DNA of 64,000 nt from contig MNCI01020827.1 in assembly GCA_015680685.1 (NCBI GenBank), positions 117,142 to 181,141 on the forward strand, in the 5' to 3' direction. Below are positions 10,671 through 20,861 of this stretch, piece after piece; position 1 is the first letter of the stretch, and each line of letters starts with the position of its first letter. Source of the stretch: Gnetum montanum (taxonomy: Eukaryota > Streptophyta > Gnetopsida > Gnetales > Gnetaceae). The notes under the pieces are model-generated. The model saw only the letters and a program-made list of their open reading frames with translations, was not told the DNA's origin and did no database searches. Made by a program: the position numbers and the translations under genes.

Positions 10671-11715
10671 TGATGAGTGGCGAGGTACCCCTACACTCAA
10701 CCATACGAATACGAGCATACACGCGCGATCTGGTTGAACTCCGCAGACTAAATGCCTTAGCACCACAAGAAACACTTGGGGTTAATCGTTCATTGTCTTC
10801 CCAGGCTTGCTTGTAAGTGTCACAATGTATGGTTAAGCAAGTCTGAGGTATGTGCTTTTTTTGGTATTTTCGGTTTATCTTATATGCTATCAGGGGTAAG
10901 GGTTGAGAAACTAACTAACTCTAACTAATGTCCTAAGCCTAAATTAACTAGCGTCAGCATCCGTTCCCACTTACCGGACACACCCTGAACTATGCAACTG
11001 TGGCTTACCAAACGCTAATCGTTACTGGGATCACCACACGTAACGCAAGTGCTCGAAATGGTCGTACTGAGGCACCTATTTAGCTTAAGTGTGATAAGCA
11101 GCCAATTCCTTAGCTAGCCGTACACACCCGTGGGTGCTCGTAACTAAGTCGTACTTATCACATGTTCTAGCCTAGCAATGAGTAGCCAATTCCTCAACTA
11201 GTCGTACACATTGGACTACCACTAGGATTAGCAAGCGCAGAACCCTGGAATACGCTACTGGGTTACCAAGCAACCAATGCTCGTAGTTAAGTCGTACTCA
11301 TGCGTTGCGACAAGCAGCCGATTCCTTGACTAGCCGTACACGTCCGTAGACGCTCGTAATCAAGTCGTACTTGTGCGCACTAGGAAAGCAGTAAATAAAC
11401 AACAATAGATGAAACCACGTGCTACAAGGTTTATCCAATCAAGTTCGTCTTTATTGCCATACACAACTTGGGTTTAGGTTATAAGCTGCTCGAATAAAGA
11501 GCTGTTCACTCTAGGACTCCTACTGCGGGCACATGGGAAAAATTCTAACTCTGGAGTGATCAATCTGCCAGAGCTTCGCTACTTCTAGCCAAGATTCGGA
11601 AATGAAGGGAGTGCCGCCTCTTATTTATAGATATGGTGGCGGACCGCGATATCGCGTACGCGATATCGCAGGAGAAGACACGATATCGCGGCTCAGTGCA
11701 TGTCGCGTCTCATCA
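10671..11715 (-). repeat. Element B 5' LTR
   Basis: A complete LTR of 1045 bp with TGATGAG and CTCATCA ends. On the minus strand a TATA box (TATTTATA on plus, 11622-11629) is preceded by a cluster of GATATCGC palindromic words at 11645-11690. The tract from 11000 to 11400 repeats the phrase AGTCGTACT / GCCGTACAC several times. Confidence 0.9.
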
Positions 11716-11720
11716 ACGTC

Positions 11721-12462
11721 GTTATTGCTACTGGTTGACTACAGTAGCCATACAGATGCTATGCTATGGTTGCATGCAACATCGCCTTAACCGCCATTGT
11801 TGAGAATGGTGACTACCTTATCACAAGGGTTTGGGCAATTCTGAGTAGTGTAGCGCACACGTACCATCTTTAAAAAGGGTTTAGTTATTCGCAAAATTTG
11901 TTAGGATGATGTGTGCTTAATCATAGCGTAGCATGAGTTATTTCGTACGGAAAGATAGGGTTGAGACAGCAAGGACATTGAATTTTCTCTCATCTATGCT
12001 GCTTAAGGCTGCAATATTTTTTTTACTATTATGCTTGCTACGTTGCTATGCCTATTACAGGGGTATGTTTGTCATATTGTCACGCATCTGCCTGTGCTAG
12101 TTAGTTCGCTATCTTGCTACGTTGTGCGTATCATAGTCGTCACCCTTAAGCATACATGTAATTGTTATGCTGTGTACCTATTATGTTGTGGTGTGTATTG
12201 TGTAACAATTACCATAAGACCTAGCCAGTGTTGTTACGTAGTACGAACCTAATGGCTACACTATGCTGTAAGTGCCACTTTGCAATATCTCTTATAATGC
12301 TTGACTCTATTTTCTATTAAAGAAAAATTTGTGACCGAAAGAACATGCTATGCTACGTGTAAAGAAAGTTTATGCTACGCTATATGTGAACAAATGATTA
12401 TGCTACGCTATGTGTAAAATTCACCCGAACACAATGCTAACGTTTGATGCCTTATTGTGCAG
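11721..12462 (+). other. Right part of intron 1 of the antisense gene
   Basis: After the target duplication of element B the sequence continues element A. It is rich in CTACGC-type words (near 12348-12412) and in T runs, and it ends with a pyrimidine-rich tract and acceptor TTATTGTGCAG at 12452-12462. No ORF of note; a 73-codon open stretch at 12031 looks random. Confidence 0.55.
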
Positions 12463-12840
12463 GGTCATGTTAAAGCCCATTCTGATTGTCCTTGAGATTG
12501 TAGGAGTCCTATGCTGCCTCAATGAATCGGTGGCCAATGTTCCTCCTCCCCATGCATATGTGGGGTAGTAGACAGTCTGGTTCCAGGAGGGTGCACGGGA
12601 CTTCTTACAGTTCCTCCTCTACTATTTTAGTGTCATTGTTTGGTCACATTTATCAACAGAGATAGCAACCGTAATCACAAAAACACTATTTCCCAGGGCA
12701 AACTGGGGCATTCTGAAATTTTTGACTCATGGGTTAATCGGGGGTGAGTGGGAAGAAGGCTCCAATCAATGCCCAAAAGGCTTGAGATGCTTTAAGGTGG
12801 ATTTGGGACATGCCCAAGTATAAATGCTATCACTTATACA
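12463..12840 (+). pseudogene. Antisense gene exon 2 region
   Basis: In the frame set by splicing from exon 1, the translation begins WVMLKPILIVLEIVGVL and runs 38 codons to a double stop (TAGTAG). It then stays open for about 80 further codons (for example FQEGARDFLQFLLYYF and NWGILKFLTHGLIGGEW) until a TAA near 12820. The long open run after the double stop suggests one ancestral coding exon that has decayed. No domain recognised. Confidence 0.45.
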
Positions 12841-13370
12841 ACACGTTATTCATTACCCGTCATATGGGCACCTGTTTTCAGAACCCACCTGCGACCGTTT
12901 ACTATGCCGGTGAGTGAGTTCTGTGAAGGTATCTCATTGTGTTGTGTAATCCATGTTACACTAGGCAAAGGTGTTAATAGTATATATATATTTTTTGTAT
13001 TGCCAGGTTTTATGTTGATAGGAATGGTCTTCATAGTGATACAGATGCCTTGGCATTGGCACAGATGGCCTTGCAGGAGTTTTCCTCTACTAGGAATGTG
13101 CACGCTGACGTAATAGGTTGATTTGGGGGTGAGTTTAAAACCTACCTAACCCAATATTCCTAAATTTGATGGAAAGTGTAAGGAAGCCAGTTGGTTGGAT
13201 AGGGAGTGGGCATCCCTCAGGCCGCTCACCATTGAAGACGTGCTAGTGGATCTCCCACCATTTTCCACGCCATTTAAACTTGGTATGCTAAACTGTGAAT
13301 TCGTTGTTATATGTTCGAGTGATGATCATTTTTTTTTTGCTAATTTTTTTTATTTTGCAAATTGTTCTAG

Positions 13371-14389
13371 TAGCGAGGAAATCCCAAGAGGTCACTGTGA
13401 TCACCTTCGAGTGTAATGAAACTAGCCTCTTTTTCAAGTATGGGGAGCTGGAGGAGACCCAGCGTTAGCTCTGCAATGGGGTCCTAACCACACTTGTCCA
13501 CAACCTTTAGGAGGCTGGGCTCATGGACTTATTTTTGGCCATCAACTCAAGTGTCCCACCTCCTAAAATGCTTTCCCTAGCCGACTCCTTCTCCAAGAAG
13601 GCTAATCGCTTCCATACACGCATTCATGGTGTACGAGTGATGTTTGAAATCAACGACCAAATGTTTGCGGATCTTTTTGGTGTCCCTGCTGATGGTCTCA
13701 TCGTAGGAGAAAAATCTAAGAAAGATGCAAGCCATCAAGGAAACATTGAGGAGTGGCTAGGGGTAGCAAAGGACCAAAAGGGGATCTACATCGAGAAGGT
13801 CAAGCTAGGAGTGCCCAAAACAATTTACCCTATCTTTCTTGCACGTGCCTTCCCCAAGCTACTCTTCGAAGGAAAAATCCTTAGAGTTGAATAGGCTTGG
13901 ATAATGAGGGATGTCATGGAAGAGGGAACTCACTACAATTGGGCCAAATACCTTTGCAAAGGCTTGTAGGCTAAAATGGTCAAACTTTGCAGGAAGCTTA
14001 AGTCCTGTTTCAACGTGCACCATGCCTTCTTTATAGCCTGCCTACAACGTTTTACAAAATTCTTGGTAGTCCATGAAAATGGTGTTTAAGTGCTACAAGA
14101 TTGCAGTCAGATTTCCAAACCATGGATTTTCCAAGTCTTCCATACCACACAATCCCAAGATCTCCTAAAAGCTATTGGGAAATCATTTTCGATGATGACC
14201 AAGGATTGGGTGGCACACCCCTTTCATGCCCAGGACAGTGTGGGAGAGGCACCTCCCATTAACATGGGCAATGTGACAAAGGGAGAACGCCTCATTGCAG
14301 AAATAGTGGTGACTAACTTGCAACGTAAGAGGTCCTACCTTGCTGAAGAGACTCCCTGTACAAACGAAGAGAGGGGGAGGAAGCTGTGA
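13371..14389 (+). pseudogene. Antisense gene, main conserved coding block
   Basis: One reading frame of about 340 codons follows acceptor TTGTTCTAG at 13370, interrupted by only five stops, four of them TAG. It includes an intact 123-codon run at 13523-13894 with RFHTRIHGVRVMFEINDQ, then DLFGVPADGLIVG and GNIEEWLGVAK. The run goes on with EEGTHYNWAKYLCKG and FNVHHAFFIACLQRF. The layout loosely recalls the putative plant transposon-protein domains found in other plant LTR elements, but I cannot assign it to one. The low stop density over 1 kb shows past selection for coding. Confidence 0.55.
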
Positions 14390-14527
14390 CTCAAACTTTG
14401 CAGAGTTGAGTCTTCAATTAGTAAGTGTATTTTATTATTTGGCGCAGTGTTATGCTAGGTAGCGTTGCATAGTGTAGCATCTATTTCAAGTTAGTATATC
14501 TTGCCTACTGTGATTATGCTTTATTAG

Positions 14528-15003
14528 CAAAAGAAAAAGAAGAAGAATGGGAGGAAGAGGTGATGGCCCCTAGAACAGGGATGACTAGCGAAGATGAAGA
14601 GGTTTTAGCCATAGAGAAAAAGACCCTAACCGATGAAGAAGGGGCCCCTGCCGTAGAAGAAAGGGCCTCAGCTGGTGAGGAAGAGGCCCCTGCCGATAAA
14701 GAGGAGGCCTCTGCCGATGAAGAAAGGGCCCTAGCCGATGATGAAGAGGCCCCTACCAATGAAGAAAGGGCCCCAACCAATGAGGAAGAGGCCCCTACTG
14801 ATGACCCTTTCGTTGAGTGTAGTTCAGTACCGAAGGAGCATATGAGTATTGAGGACATTGATACACTGTTAGGTCAGCTGGAAGGAGAGGGGATCCATTT
14901 TGACATTGGTGAGTTTGATCTCTTGTTTGACAGTGTATCGATGAGCGATCCCCCTCCACCCCACCCCCCCCCCCCCCCCCCCCCCCCCCACTATCACCCC
15001 TGA
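14528..15003 (+). pseudogene. Antisense gene, acidic repeat exon
   Basis: After acceptor TTTATTAG the frame opens with KEKEEEWEEEV and stays open to 15003. It contains eight tandem copies of a 21-bp unit (14630-14797) encoding a 7-residue acidic repeat close to ADEERAP. A DID/E-rich stretch follows (IEDIDTLLGQLEGEGIHFD), then a proline run encoded by the C-tract at 14965-14990. The product would be a highly acidic, probably disordered linker. The C-tract length may be a sequencing estimate. Confidence 0.6.
14630..14797 (+). repeat. 21-bp tandem repeat x8 in acidic exon
   Basis: Eight units of the form CCGATGAAGAAAGGGCCCCT plus one base, all in frame, with two alternating variants (AAGAAAGGGCC and AGGAAGAGGCC). 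Copies differ by one to four bases. Confidence 0.85.
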
Positions 15004-15009
15004 GGGTTT

Positions 15010-16060
15010 GTTGGGTAGGAGCTTTACATTGTCATTTATGTTGTCCACCAGCTTTATTGTGGTTCTCTCCACCATGGCTAACACATTTTACTATGCAGCA
15101 GACACCACTATTGATACTTTTGGCCCTTCTTCGATCTACCTACGACCATGGATCGAGACCCTTGACAAATTCACTTTTATGGAGGGGGTGGTCGGTGACA
15201 TGATCGACCATCTGAAGCAAATTGACCTAGAAGTAGGTAAGTTAAAGTTGCTATGCTACGCTTCCTATATTGTTACAGTTTCGCTATGTCACTGTGACTA
15301 ATGCTCTTCTGTGTATGGTTGGCAGCCTCTCACCTTAAGTGGGACCCTAAGAAAGCAATTGAGGTTGACACTGTGCTCAAATTCCCACAGGAGGTAACCG
15401 AAGTACCTCGTCACATATACAACGAAGCAAGCAAATGTGCATTGTACTCAACATGCTCCCTGTGGGAATGTAGACGTGGAAATGAAGACCTCTGGAAATG
15501 AATGCAAAGGCTCAAGAAGGAGAAGGCTAATTTAACTACTGAGGTGGGGGATCTCCAATCTAGGAATGAATTCCTATTGGCCTGGGACACTAACGATGGT
15601 AGTTGGTGCACAGCCATCATCAAGTATGCAAGATATTGGATAGTCGTGTGACGCAACAACGAATCCATGCGCAAAATAATCAAACAGCGCATGCAAATGG
15701 ACCTTCTAGCCCAGAAGAACCAAGATTGGAAGGATTACAACGCGAAGGTTTACAAGTGGGGGTAGGCACAGAAGAATCACAAACACATGTATAAACTAGA
15801 ACATGCCACCTACCATAAACAGTATCGTGATGCTTCTATCCAGGTGCATACCTATCAGGTATTCCTTGATATTATTGGTGCTTTTGGGGCTTATGACAGG
15901 TTCATGCAACAGGTGGCAATCAGTGAATCTCCTGAAAGGGAGATGACGTTTCCCACGGGTGAGCCCACCACTACCACCTTTTCTCTAGGACCACTGAGAT
16001 GGACAACCATAGAAAAGGAGAAAGTTGTAGAAAAAAGCTAATCTGGAAGACAAGAATTGG
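15010..16060 (+). pseudogene. Antisense gene, 3' coding exons (coiled-coil-like)
   Basis: Open plus-strand stretches are separated by intron-like signals. One covers about 15010-15238 (YAADTTIDTFGPSSIYLRPW, MIDHLKQIDLEVG) and ends at a GTAAGT-type donor. After acceptor TTGGCAG near 15326, translation gives LKWDPKKAIEVDTVLKFP. Around 15500-15600 the frame reads MQRLKKEKANLTTEVGDLQSRNEF, a heptad-like pattern. The 15787-16041 stretch (YKLEHATYHKQYRDASIQVHTYQVF) is open. Exact exon edges cannot be set by eye. Confidence 0.45.
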
Positions 16061-16237
16061 GTTGACATTATCGAGGAGGTGATCTTGCAATGCCTCATGG
16101 CCAACATGGACCGAATACCCCCCGAAACGGACGCGAGGTTGTCTCGGGTTGGTCACTTTTTTTTATTTATGGTGTGATAATTTATTTTATAAAGTCTTTG
16201 TCATAGCTCTAACTGATTGTTTTATTTTCTTTGTTAG

Positions 16238-16300
16238 GATCTAAACGAAAATGCAGGACACACTGAGGCAGGGGATGGTGGTGCAGGCAAAGACTCATAG
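16238..16300 (+). CDS. Antisense gene last exon
   Basis: The acceptor TTCTTTGTTAG is followed by 20 codons (starting DLNENAGHTEAG) and a TAG at 16298-16300. Possible polyadenylation-type sequences lie downstream (AATGAAGTATGGAATATAAA near 16372). Assignment as the last exon rests on position and composition. Confidence 0.45.
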   Translation, partial: DLNENAGHTEAGDGGAGKDS

Positions 16301-16494
16301 CGTAGTGGCAGAGAGTTTTATTCTTGTCTTTGGATTCTCAAAAAAAATTGTAAACCTTATTTACTAATATTTTGAATGAAGTATGGAATATAAAAAGATT
16401 TATTTCATTTTGGTTAGTGCATTGTATTTGTTTTTAGTCTATTATTTGTCTCTTTTTTTATTAATTAATTAAGCTCCTTGGGAGCATCTCATTT

Positions 16495-16650
16495 TAGTTT
16501 TAGGCCATTTCAGGCCATTGCTAGTTTTAGGCCATTTCGGGCCGTTGGTAGTTTTAGGCCATTTTAGGCCATTGATAGTTTTAGGCCATTTTGGGTCATT
16601 GGTAGTTTTAGGTCATTTTGGACCATTGGTAGTTTTAGGCCATTTCGGGT
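16495..16650. repeat. Array 3: TAGTTTTAGGCCATTT..GGCC tandem repeat
   Basis: Five or more units of about 29-30 bp share TAGTTTTAGGCCATTT followed by GGGCCATTGG. The grammar matches arrays 1 and 2 (TAGTTTwAGGyC, short spacer, inverted half GGCC/GACC), though the core differs. It lies just beyond the 3' end of the antisense gene, so this gene has related arrays on both sides. Confidence 0.8.
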
Positions 16651-16845
16651 TTTTTGTGATGTAATCATTGGGCGTAATGTGAACAATTTAAACAATAAGG
16701 AAAACGTTAGTGTAAATAAATAAATATGAAGCAAATAGTGTGAAGAATGAGCGTATGGTTGATGTAAGTGATGATCATGTTGGAAGTAGTGCAGTAGTTA
16801 CGCTAACGCAAGTAACGATCATTCTCGTAGCTGCTTCCTAACCCA

Positions 16846-17540
16846 TCATGGGCTCAATGATGCATAAGGCCGAGGGGTTTTGTTGTAGTATTCTTCTATA
16901 TCATTATTTACGGCTTGAAAAGGTAACTCGGCCCATGTAGTTTCATTTTCTGAGCCAGCATTTTGGGCCAGCACATTAGCCAAACAAGTAGCCTCAGTGG
17001 GGATAGGCACTTCATTTTTAGAGGTTATTACTGCTGAACCCTGCTCCATGTCGACATTGTTTATTACTTGGGTGGCTACTTCTTCACCATAGATTACCAC
17101 CTCCCTGCCCACATAAGGTAGGTGGATCTCTTGATGTATGGGTGAAGAGACAACCCTGAGTTGGGATAACCACGACCTCCCCAAGATCAAGTTAAACCCA
17201 AGCATCTCTTCTCCCATGATGAATGTTGCACTTGTGGAGAACTGGTCCCCTACCACAAAGTTGATGTGGACAGTCCCCTTTACCACTACCTATGCTCCGT
17301 TGAACGAATTCAAACATGAGGTTGTTGTGGGTTTGATTTGATCAACCAAGCCCAGTTTGTCCACTATGGGGAATGGGATGACATTTGTAGCAGCCCCGTC
17401 ATCGACATGTACTCTTTGGATCTTATGTTGACCAATCTGAATTATGAAGAATAGGGGTGCTGTTGTTGCCTAGCCCTTCTCAAGGTCATCCTTAATGGAC
17501 TCATCATAGAACGTCAATTGAGCTGGTCGCGGTCCTTCAA
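16846..17540 (-). pseudogene. Element A aspartic protease
   Basis: The protease cleaves Gag-Pol. On the minus strand a lead-in (QLTFYDESIKDDLEKG, then a stop) is followed near 17375 by VDDGAATNVIPF, the aspartic protease active-site region. The rest, 17286-16846, is one open frame with the Tat phrases HINFVVGDQFSTSATF, FNLILGRSWL and SPIHQEIHLP. The active site reads DDGA in place of the more common DSGA/DGGS. The frame closes in a stop just after KTPRPYASLSP. The RT-side exon lies 10 kb further along, beyond the antisense gene. Confidence 0.85.
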
Positions 17541-18400
17541 GCGTAGAAGGAAGCATAACCACATGGATTTCTTTCTCCTCTACTGGCATGTTTTCATCAA
17601 CCAATATCGACGTTAACATGCAAACAAAGGCCTCATGGTGTGCAATGGAGGTCATTACCAGGTCATACAGGCTTAAGGTTGTATTATTTTGTTTCAGAGC
17701 CTATTTGACCTGAGTAAGGGCATTTAGAAGGTTCTATCCACTTTCTTATTGTTTGTTGCCCTTCTCTTCCTCCATTCATCCTAGGAGACGAATCTCTCAA
17801 GGAGGAGCAGTTTCAAGTTTGGGGCTGGACCTTCTTGGGTAGGATGGTGATGATTGTGTGCATGTAGCAGTGTTAATTGTTGATGATGAGGGGGGCGTAG
17901 GCATGGAGGACAAGGGGGTAGGCTTGGGGGAACTTGATGTGGTATGTTCCTTGGTCATCTTGTCCATCAGATGCTCTTCCCCTTTTTTTGAACGGGAAGG
18001 CTATGGGGCTATTTTATATTGGCTCTGTGTTGCAGGGGTAGTTGAGGGTTTTGGCCCCCTAATGACAAACGGTGCTTATGGTGTTAGTGTGGGTGACAGT
18101 GTAGTTTTGGACACGAAGGGTGTAGGGGTGGATGTCTAAGGGGGAACCTTGAGGATGAATGGTTGTTGTGGCATCTTTTTTGCCATTGTTAGTGTCACTA
18201 CGCTACGTTGAGGCACACGAACCACAAACAGCTACTGTGGTGGTTCTGGGTTACTTTCGACACTAATTTTGTTGATGACATACCCCACATTGTTGGCATT
18301 GAGGGGGTCTTTGTAGACGTGCATGGATTAATTTTTGGGAAAGACAGGGTTGCTTATATCCAAAACCAACTTCCCCTAATCAATCATCCATTAGATGTCA
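17541..18400 (-). pseudogene. Element A gag-to-protease linker
   Basis: Minus-strand coding remnants between the gag zinc knuckle and the protease show short open segments only, one of 61 codons at 17655-17470 (EAFVCMLTSILVDENMPVEE). The plus-strand ORFs here (17858, 18208) are shadows without motifs. Confidence 0.4.
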
Positions 18401-20620
18401 TCTTTTAATGCTAGACAGTAATTTGTGTCGTGACCACAAAGTTGATGATAGTCACAGAATCATTCCAGCCATAAGTTCTTAGGAACTGGTGGCACATTGG
18501 GCATAGCCAAGGAGGGGTTCCTAAGAAGTTTGTAATACCATTGATGCCGTTTAGTTGCCTTCTCTAACATCTACTTATGTTGAATATACCCAACCCCCAA
18601 TAATTGCTTCAAAAGTTCTGAAGTCTTAACGAGTAGAGGGTGTATTTGGAGCAATCTTTACGTTTGAAGTTGGGTTTAGGCAGGGTTGATGTCTCTGGTG
18701 CTGACGTTGAGGGTTAAGCAGCATTATTTAAGCTAGGCGTGGGGTTAGTCAACGTTGTGGCCATATTTTTGTTGTTGGGTTTAGCCTCGTTTGCCATAGT
18801 GGCCACCATGGCTGTTGTAGCCTTGCCCTTCTCTTTGTCCTTTTTGACATATGCATTTTTGTACGCAACATAAGTCGGGTCTTTACTAGCTTCAGCCGCA
18901 TCTTGGATGCTCTTCGTCTGGGTAAAAGCTTGACTAAGAGAGCGTGGGGCTAGGTAGTACAGTTTTGACTTAATAAAGTTGTTTACTGCCCCCTTAAAGA
19001 TAGCCAATAGATGGGCTCCACGATAGGCTCACGGATCTCATTCAGGGTAGCTCTCAACCGCTATATAAACTTTTGCACCGACTCCAGCGGGTCTTACTTG
19101 ACGCTCATCAACTGATCCAGTGTAACTTCTGATGTTAAGTTATACTTGAATCGGATCACAAACTGAGTCAACAACTACTCCAGAGTTGATATGGAGGTGC
19201 GTGGGAGTGCACGGTACCAATCTAAAGCTTTGCCCGTTAGAGACATAGCAAAGACACGAATAATAGTGTGCGGCCAATACTGCAACAACAAAGATTCGAA
19301 TCTAAACGTGACTAGATGTACATTGGGATCGCCCTCCCCATTGTATTTTGTGAATTGGGGGAGTGGCATCCCAGGGGGTAATGTGAGCATGGGAACAACC
19401 AGGCTGATGGGTTCATCATGGTAGAAATCCATGACCTGCACTGTGTCGGAACCGATGGCTTTGAGATGTTTAATCTCTTTAGTGAGGGTCTGGATAAGTT
19501 GGAACACTTGGTCCAGACTTGGGGACAATGTAGATGGTTGTGGGGTTGCAGGGGTGACCATCGTTGGTGGTGTTCTAAGGGCAGCAGCCTAGCTCATAGG
19601 GGGTACCGTTAGGGCTGCTCCTGCGAAGGGTGTTGCCTATGCGGCCCACCACCCAGTGGGTGGTGCTGTTGAAGTGACGGCTGTTGGTAGTGTTGTAGGG
19701 TTAGTCACTTGCGTGACTGATGGGGTGGACCACAGTCTCGCACTTGGTTGTACCATTTGCGGGACTTGGTAGGCTTGGTGGTAAACGTAGTGTGACATCT
19801 AAGAGGATTGCGAAATAGGGAGAGAAGTGGTCGAGGCCCACCACGTAGTTGGGGGTGGGGCTATCGCTAATGGTAGGATAGGCGCGGACGATGGAATGGA
19901 AGCGAGAACTCCATGCAGTTGTGAGGTAGGCACAGTGTGCACATACAGCAACGTAGCTATGACTGGCGTTTGGTACAATGACAAGACAGAGTGAGGAGGG
20001 AGAGTGCCTGGGAATGAAACTGAAGGAACGACATGTTGGTACGCTGAGGGTACAGGATGGCTGCCCATGGCTGATGAAAGTGTAGGTTGTGGCAAAGTTG
20101 TGGTAATCATAAAAGTGACTGACGCAAAAAGTGAGTTTGACTAGAAGACTGCAGTGGAAGGGATAGTCGCAGAGTAAGTCTGGTCACCACCCTCGGATTG
20201 GGAATCCAGGTCTTCTTGTCCCTCCTAGAATGCTTCATTATAATGGGATGTCATGTCTTGCTGTTCCCTAAACCTACTTATTTGTATGAGTTGGTTCAGG
20301 ATCCATTGATACGATTTGGTCAATGGGATAACGATATCAAGGGTGGGGATAAATTCCCTTCTATTTCGACGAAGGAACTCAAAGTTATGTTTGTCTTCAA
20401 GTTCTTGGCAATCCAAGGGTAGATTTGCCTGGATCTTTGCGCAGAGGAAGTCATAACGCTCTACGTCTTATGCCAATAACTTAGGTGATAGATATCAAAT
20501 CCTAAGAGACTAGCATGGTGCTAGCACTGGGCTTGGTGGTCACTCGACACCTACAATTCTTTGAGCCAAGAAAGGAACCTTAAGGTTCGAGGTTGGAACT
20601 ACGGTCGTTGGTGGAATCAT
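18401..20620 (-). pseudogene. Element A gag (Tat type)
   Basis: Gag is the structural protein of the particle. A likely start is the ATG at 20620 (MIPPTTVVPTSNLKVPFLAQ). A region rich in proline, serine and threonine (20110-19799) is followed by the capsid-like core in an open frame from 19561 to 19175, with MPLPQFTKYNGEGDPNVHL and AMSLTGKALDWYRAL, typical of Tat gag. It continues to 18714 with four stops. A knuckle-like run, CDYHQLCGHDTNYC, lies near 18450 and matches the C..H..GHdT..C form seen in Tat elements. Frameshifts and stops make it inactive. Confidence 0.83.
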
Positions 20621-20839
20621 TTTGCATGATTAAAGGGAAGTTGCAAACGAGAAACACAGAAATCAATAGGCAATCAGAGGCTTTTTGTCCTACCAGGTTC
20701 CAAAGGAACAATTATTGTGACCAGTCTGCACCACACAATGGGTAAACAACCGCGAGGATGTCACGTTTACGCTAGTGGGTGACGGGGTATAGACAGCGTG
20801 TAGGACTACTCGAAGGATGCAGAAAGGGCACCAAAAAGG

Positions 20840-20856
20840 CCCTCCTTCTAGCGCCA
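20840..20856 (-). promoter_or_regulatory. Element A primer-binding site (tRNA-Asn)
   Basis: The plus strand reads CCCTCCTTCTAGCGCCA, a perfect 17-base match to the 3' end of plant tRNA-Asn as I recall it. Five bases separate it from the LTR edge at 20862. It fixes the minus-strand orientation of element A. Confidence 0.88.
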
Positions 20857-20861
20857 AAAAT

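Larger units (their letters stand above)
7572..11715 (-). mobile_element. Element B: Athila-like Ty3/gypsy element nested in element A
   Basis: A perfect 5-bp target duplication, ACGTC, flanks the element (7567-7571 and 11716-11720). LTRs start TGATGAG and end CTCATCA on the plus strand. Minus-strand order is 5' LTR 10671-11715, tRNA-Asp primer-binding site, gag, an N gap, then 3' LTR from 7572. The two LTRs differ at about 15 of 317 visible positions, so it is younger than element A. No protease, RT or integrase is visible. If the gap length is real, the rest of the left LTR alone fills it, so pol was deleted or is hidden by a wrongly sized gap. Confidence 0.9.
7350..16300 (+). pseudogene. 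Antisense intron-containing gene carried by element A
   Basis: A plus-strand multi-exon gene runs opposite to element A's own genes, between its protease and RT. The visible signs are a TATA box at 7208, an ATG at 7350 and exon 1 to 7468 with donor GTAAGT. Exon 2 from 12463 follows the acceptor TTATTGTGCAG and joins in frame. A conserved reading frame spans 13371-14389, an acidic repeat exon 14528-15003, later exons around 15010-15480 and 15787-16040, and a last exon 16238-16300 ending in TAG. Nested element B splits intron 1, which would otherwise be about 0.85 kb. Most in-frame stops are TAG, as expected from CAG decay. I do not recognise the product. It resembles, in plan only, the extra antisense ORFs reported in Tat elements, which normally lie after integrase. 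Function unknown. Confidence 0.65.

Noticed and set aside
16500-16650. CRISPR-like regular repeat array
   Set aside because: Units vary and spacers are repeats themselves. The context is a plant retroelement, so it is a tandem repeat.
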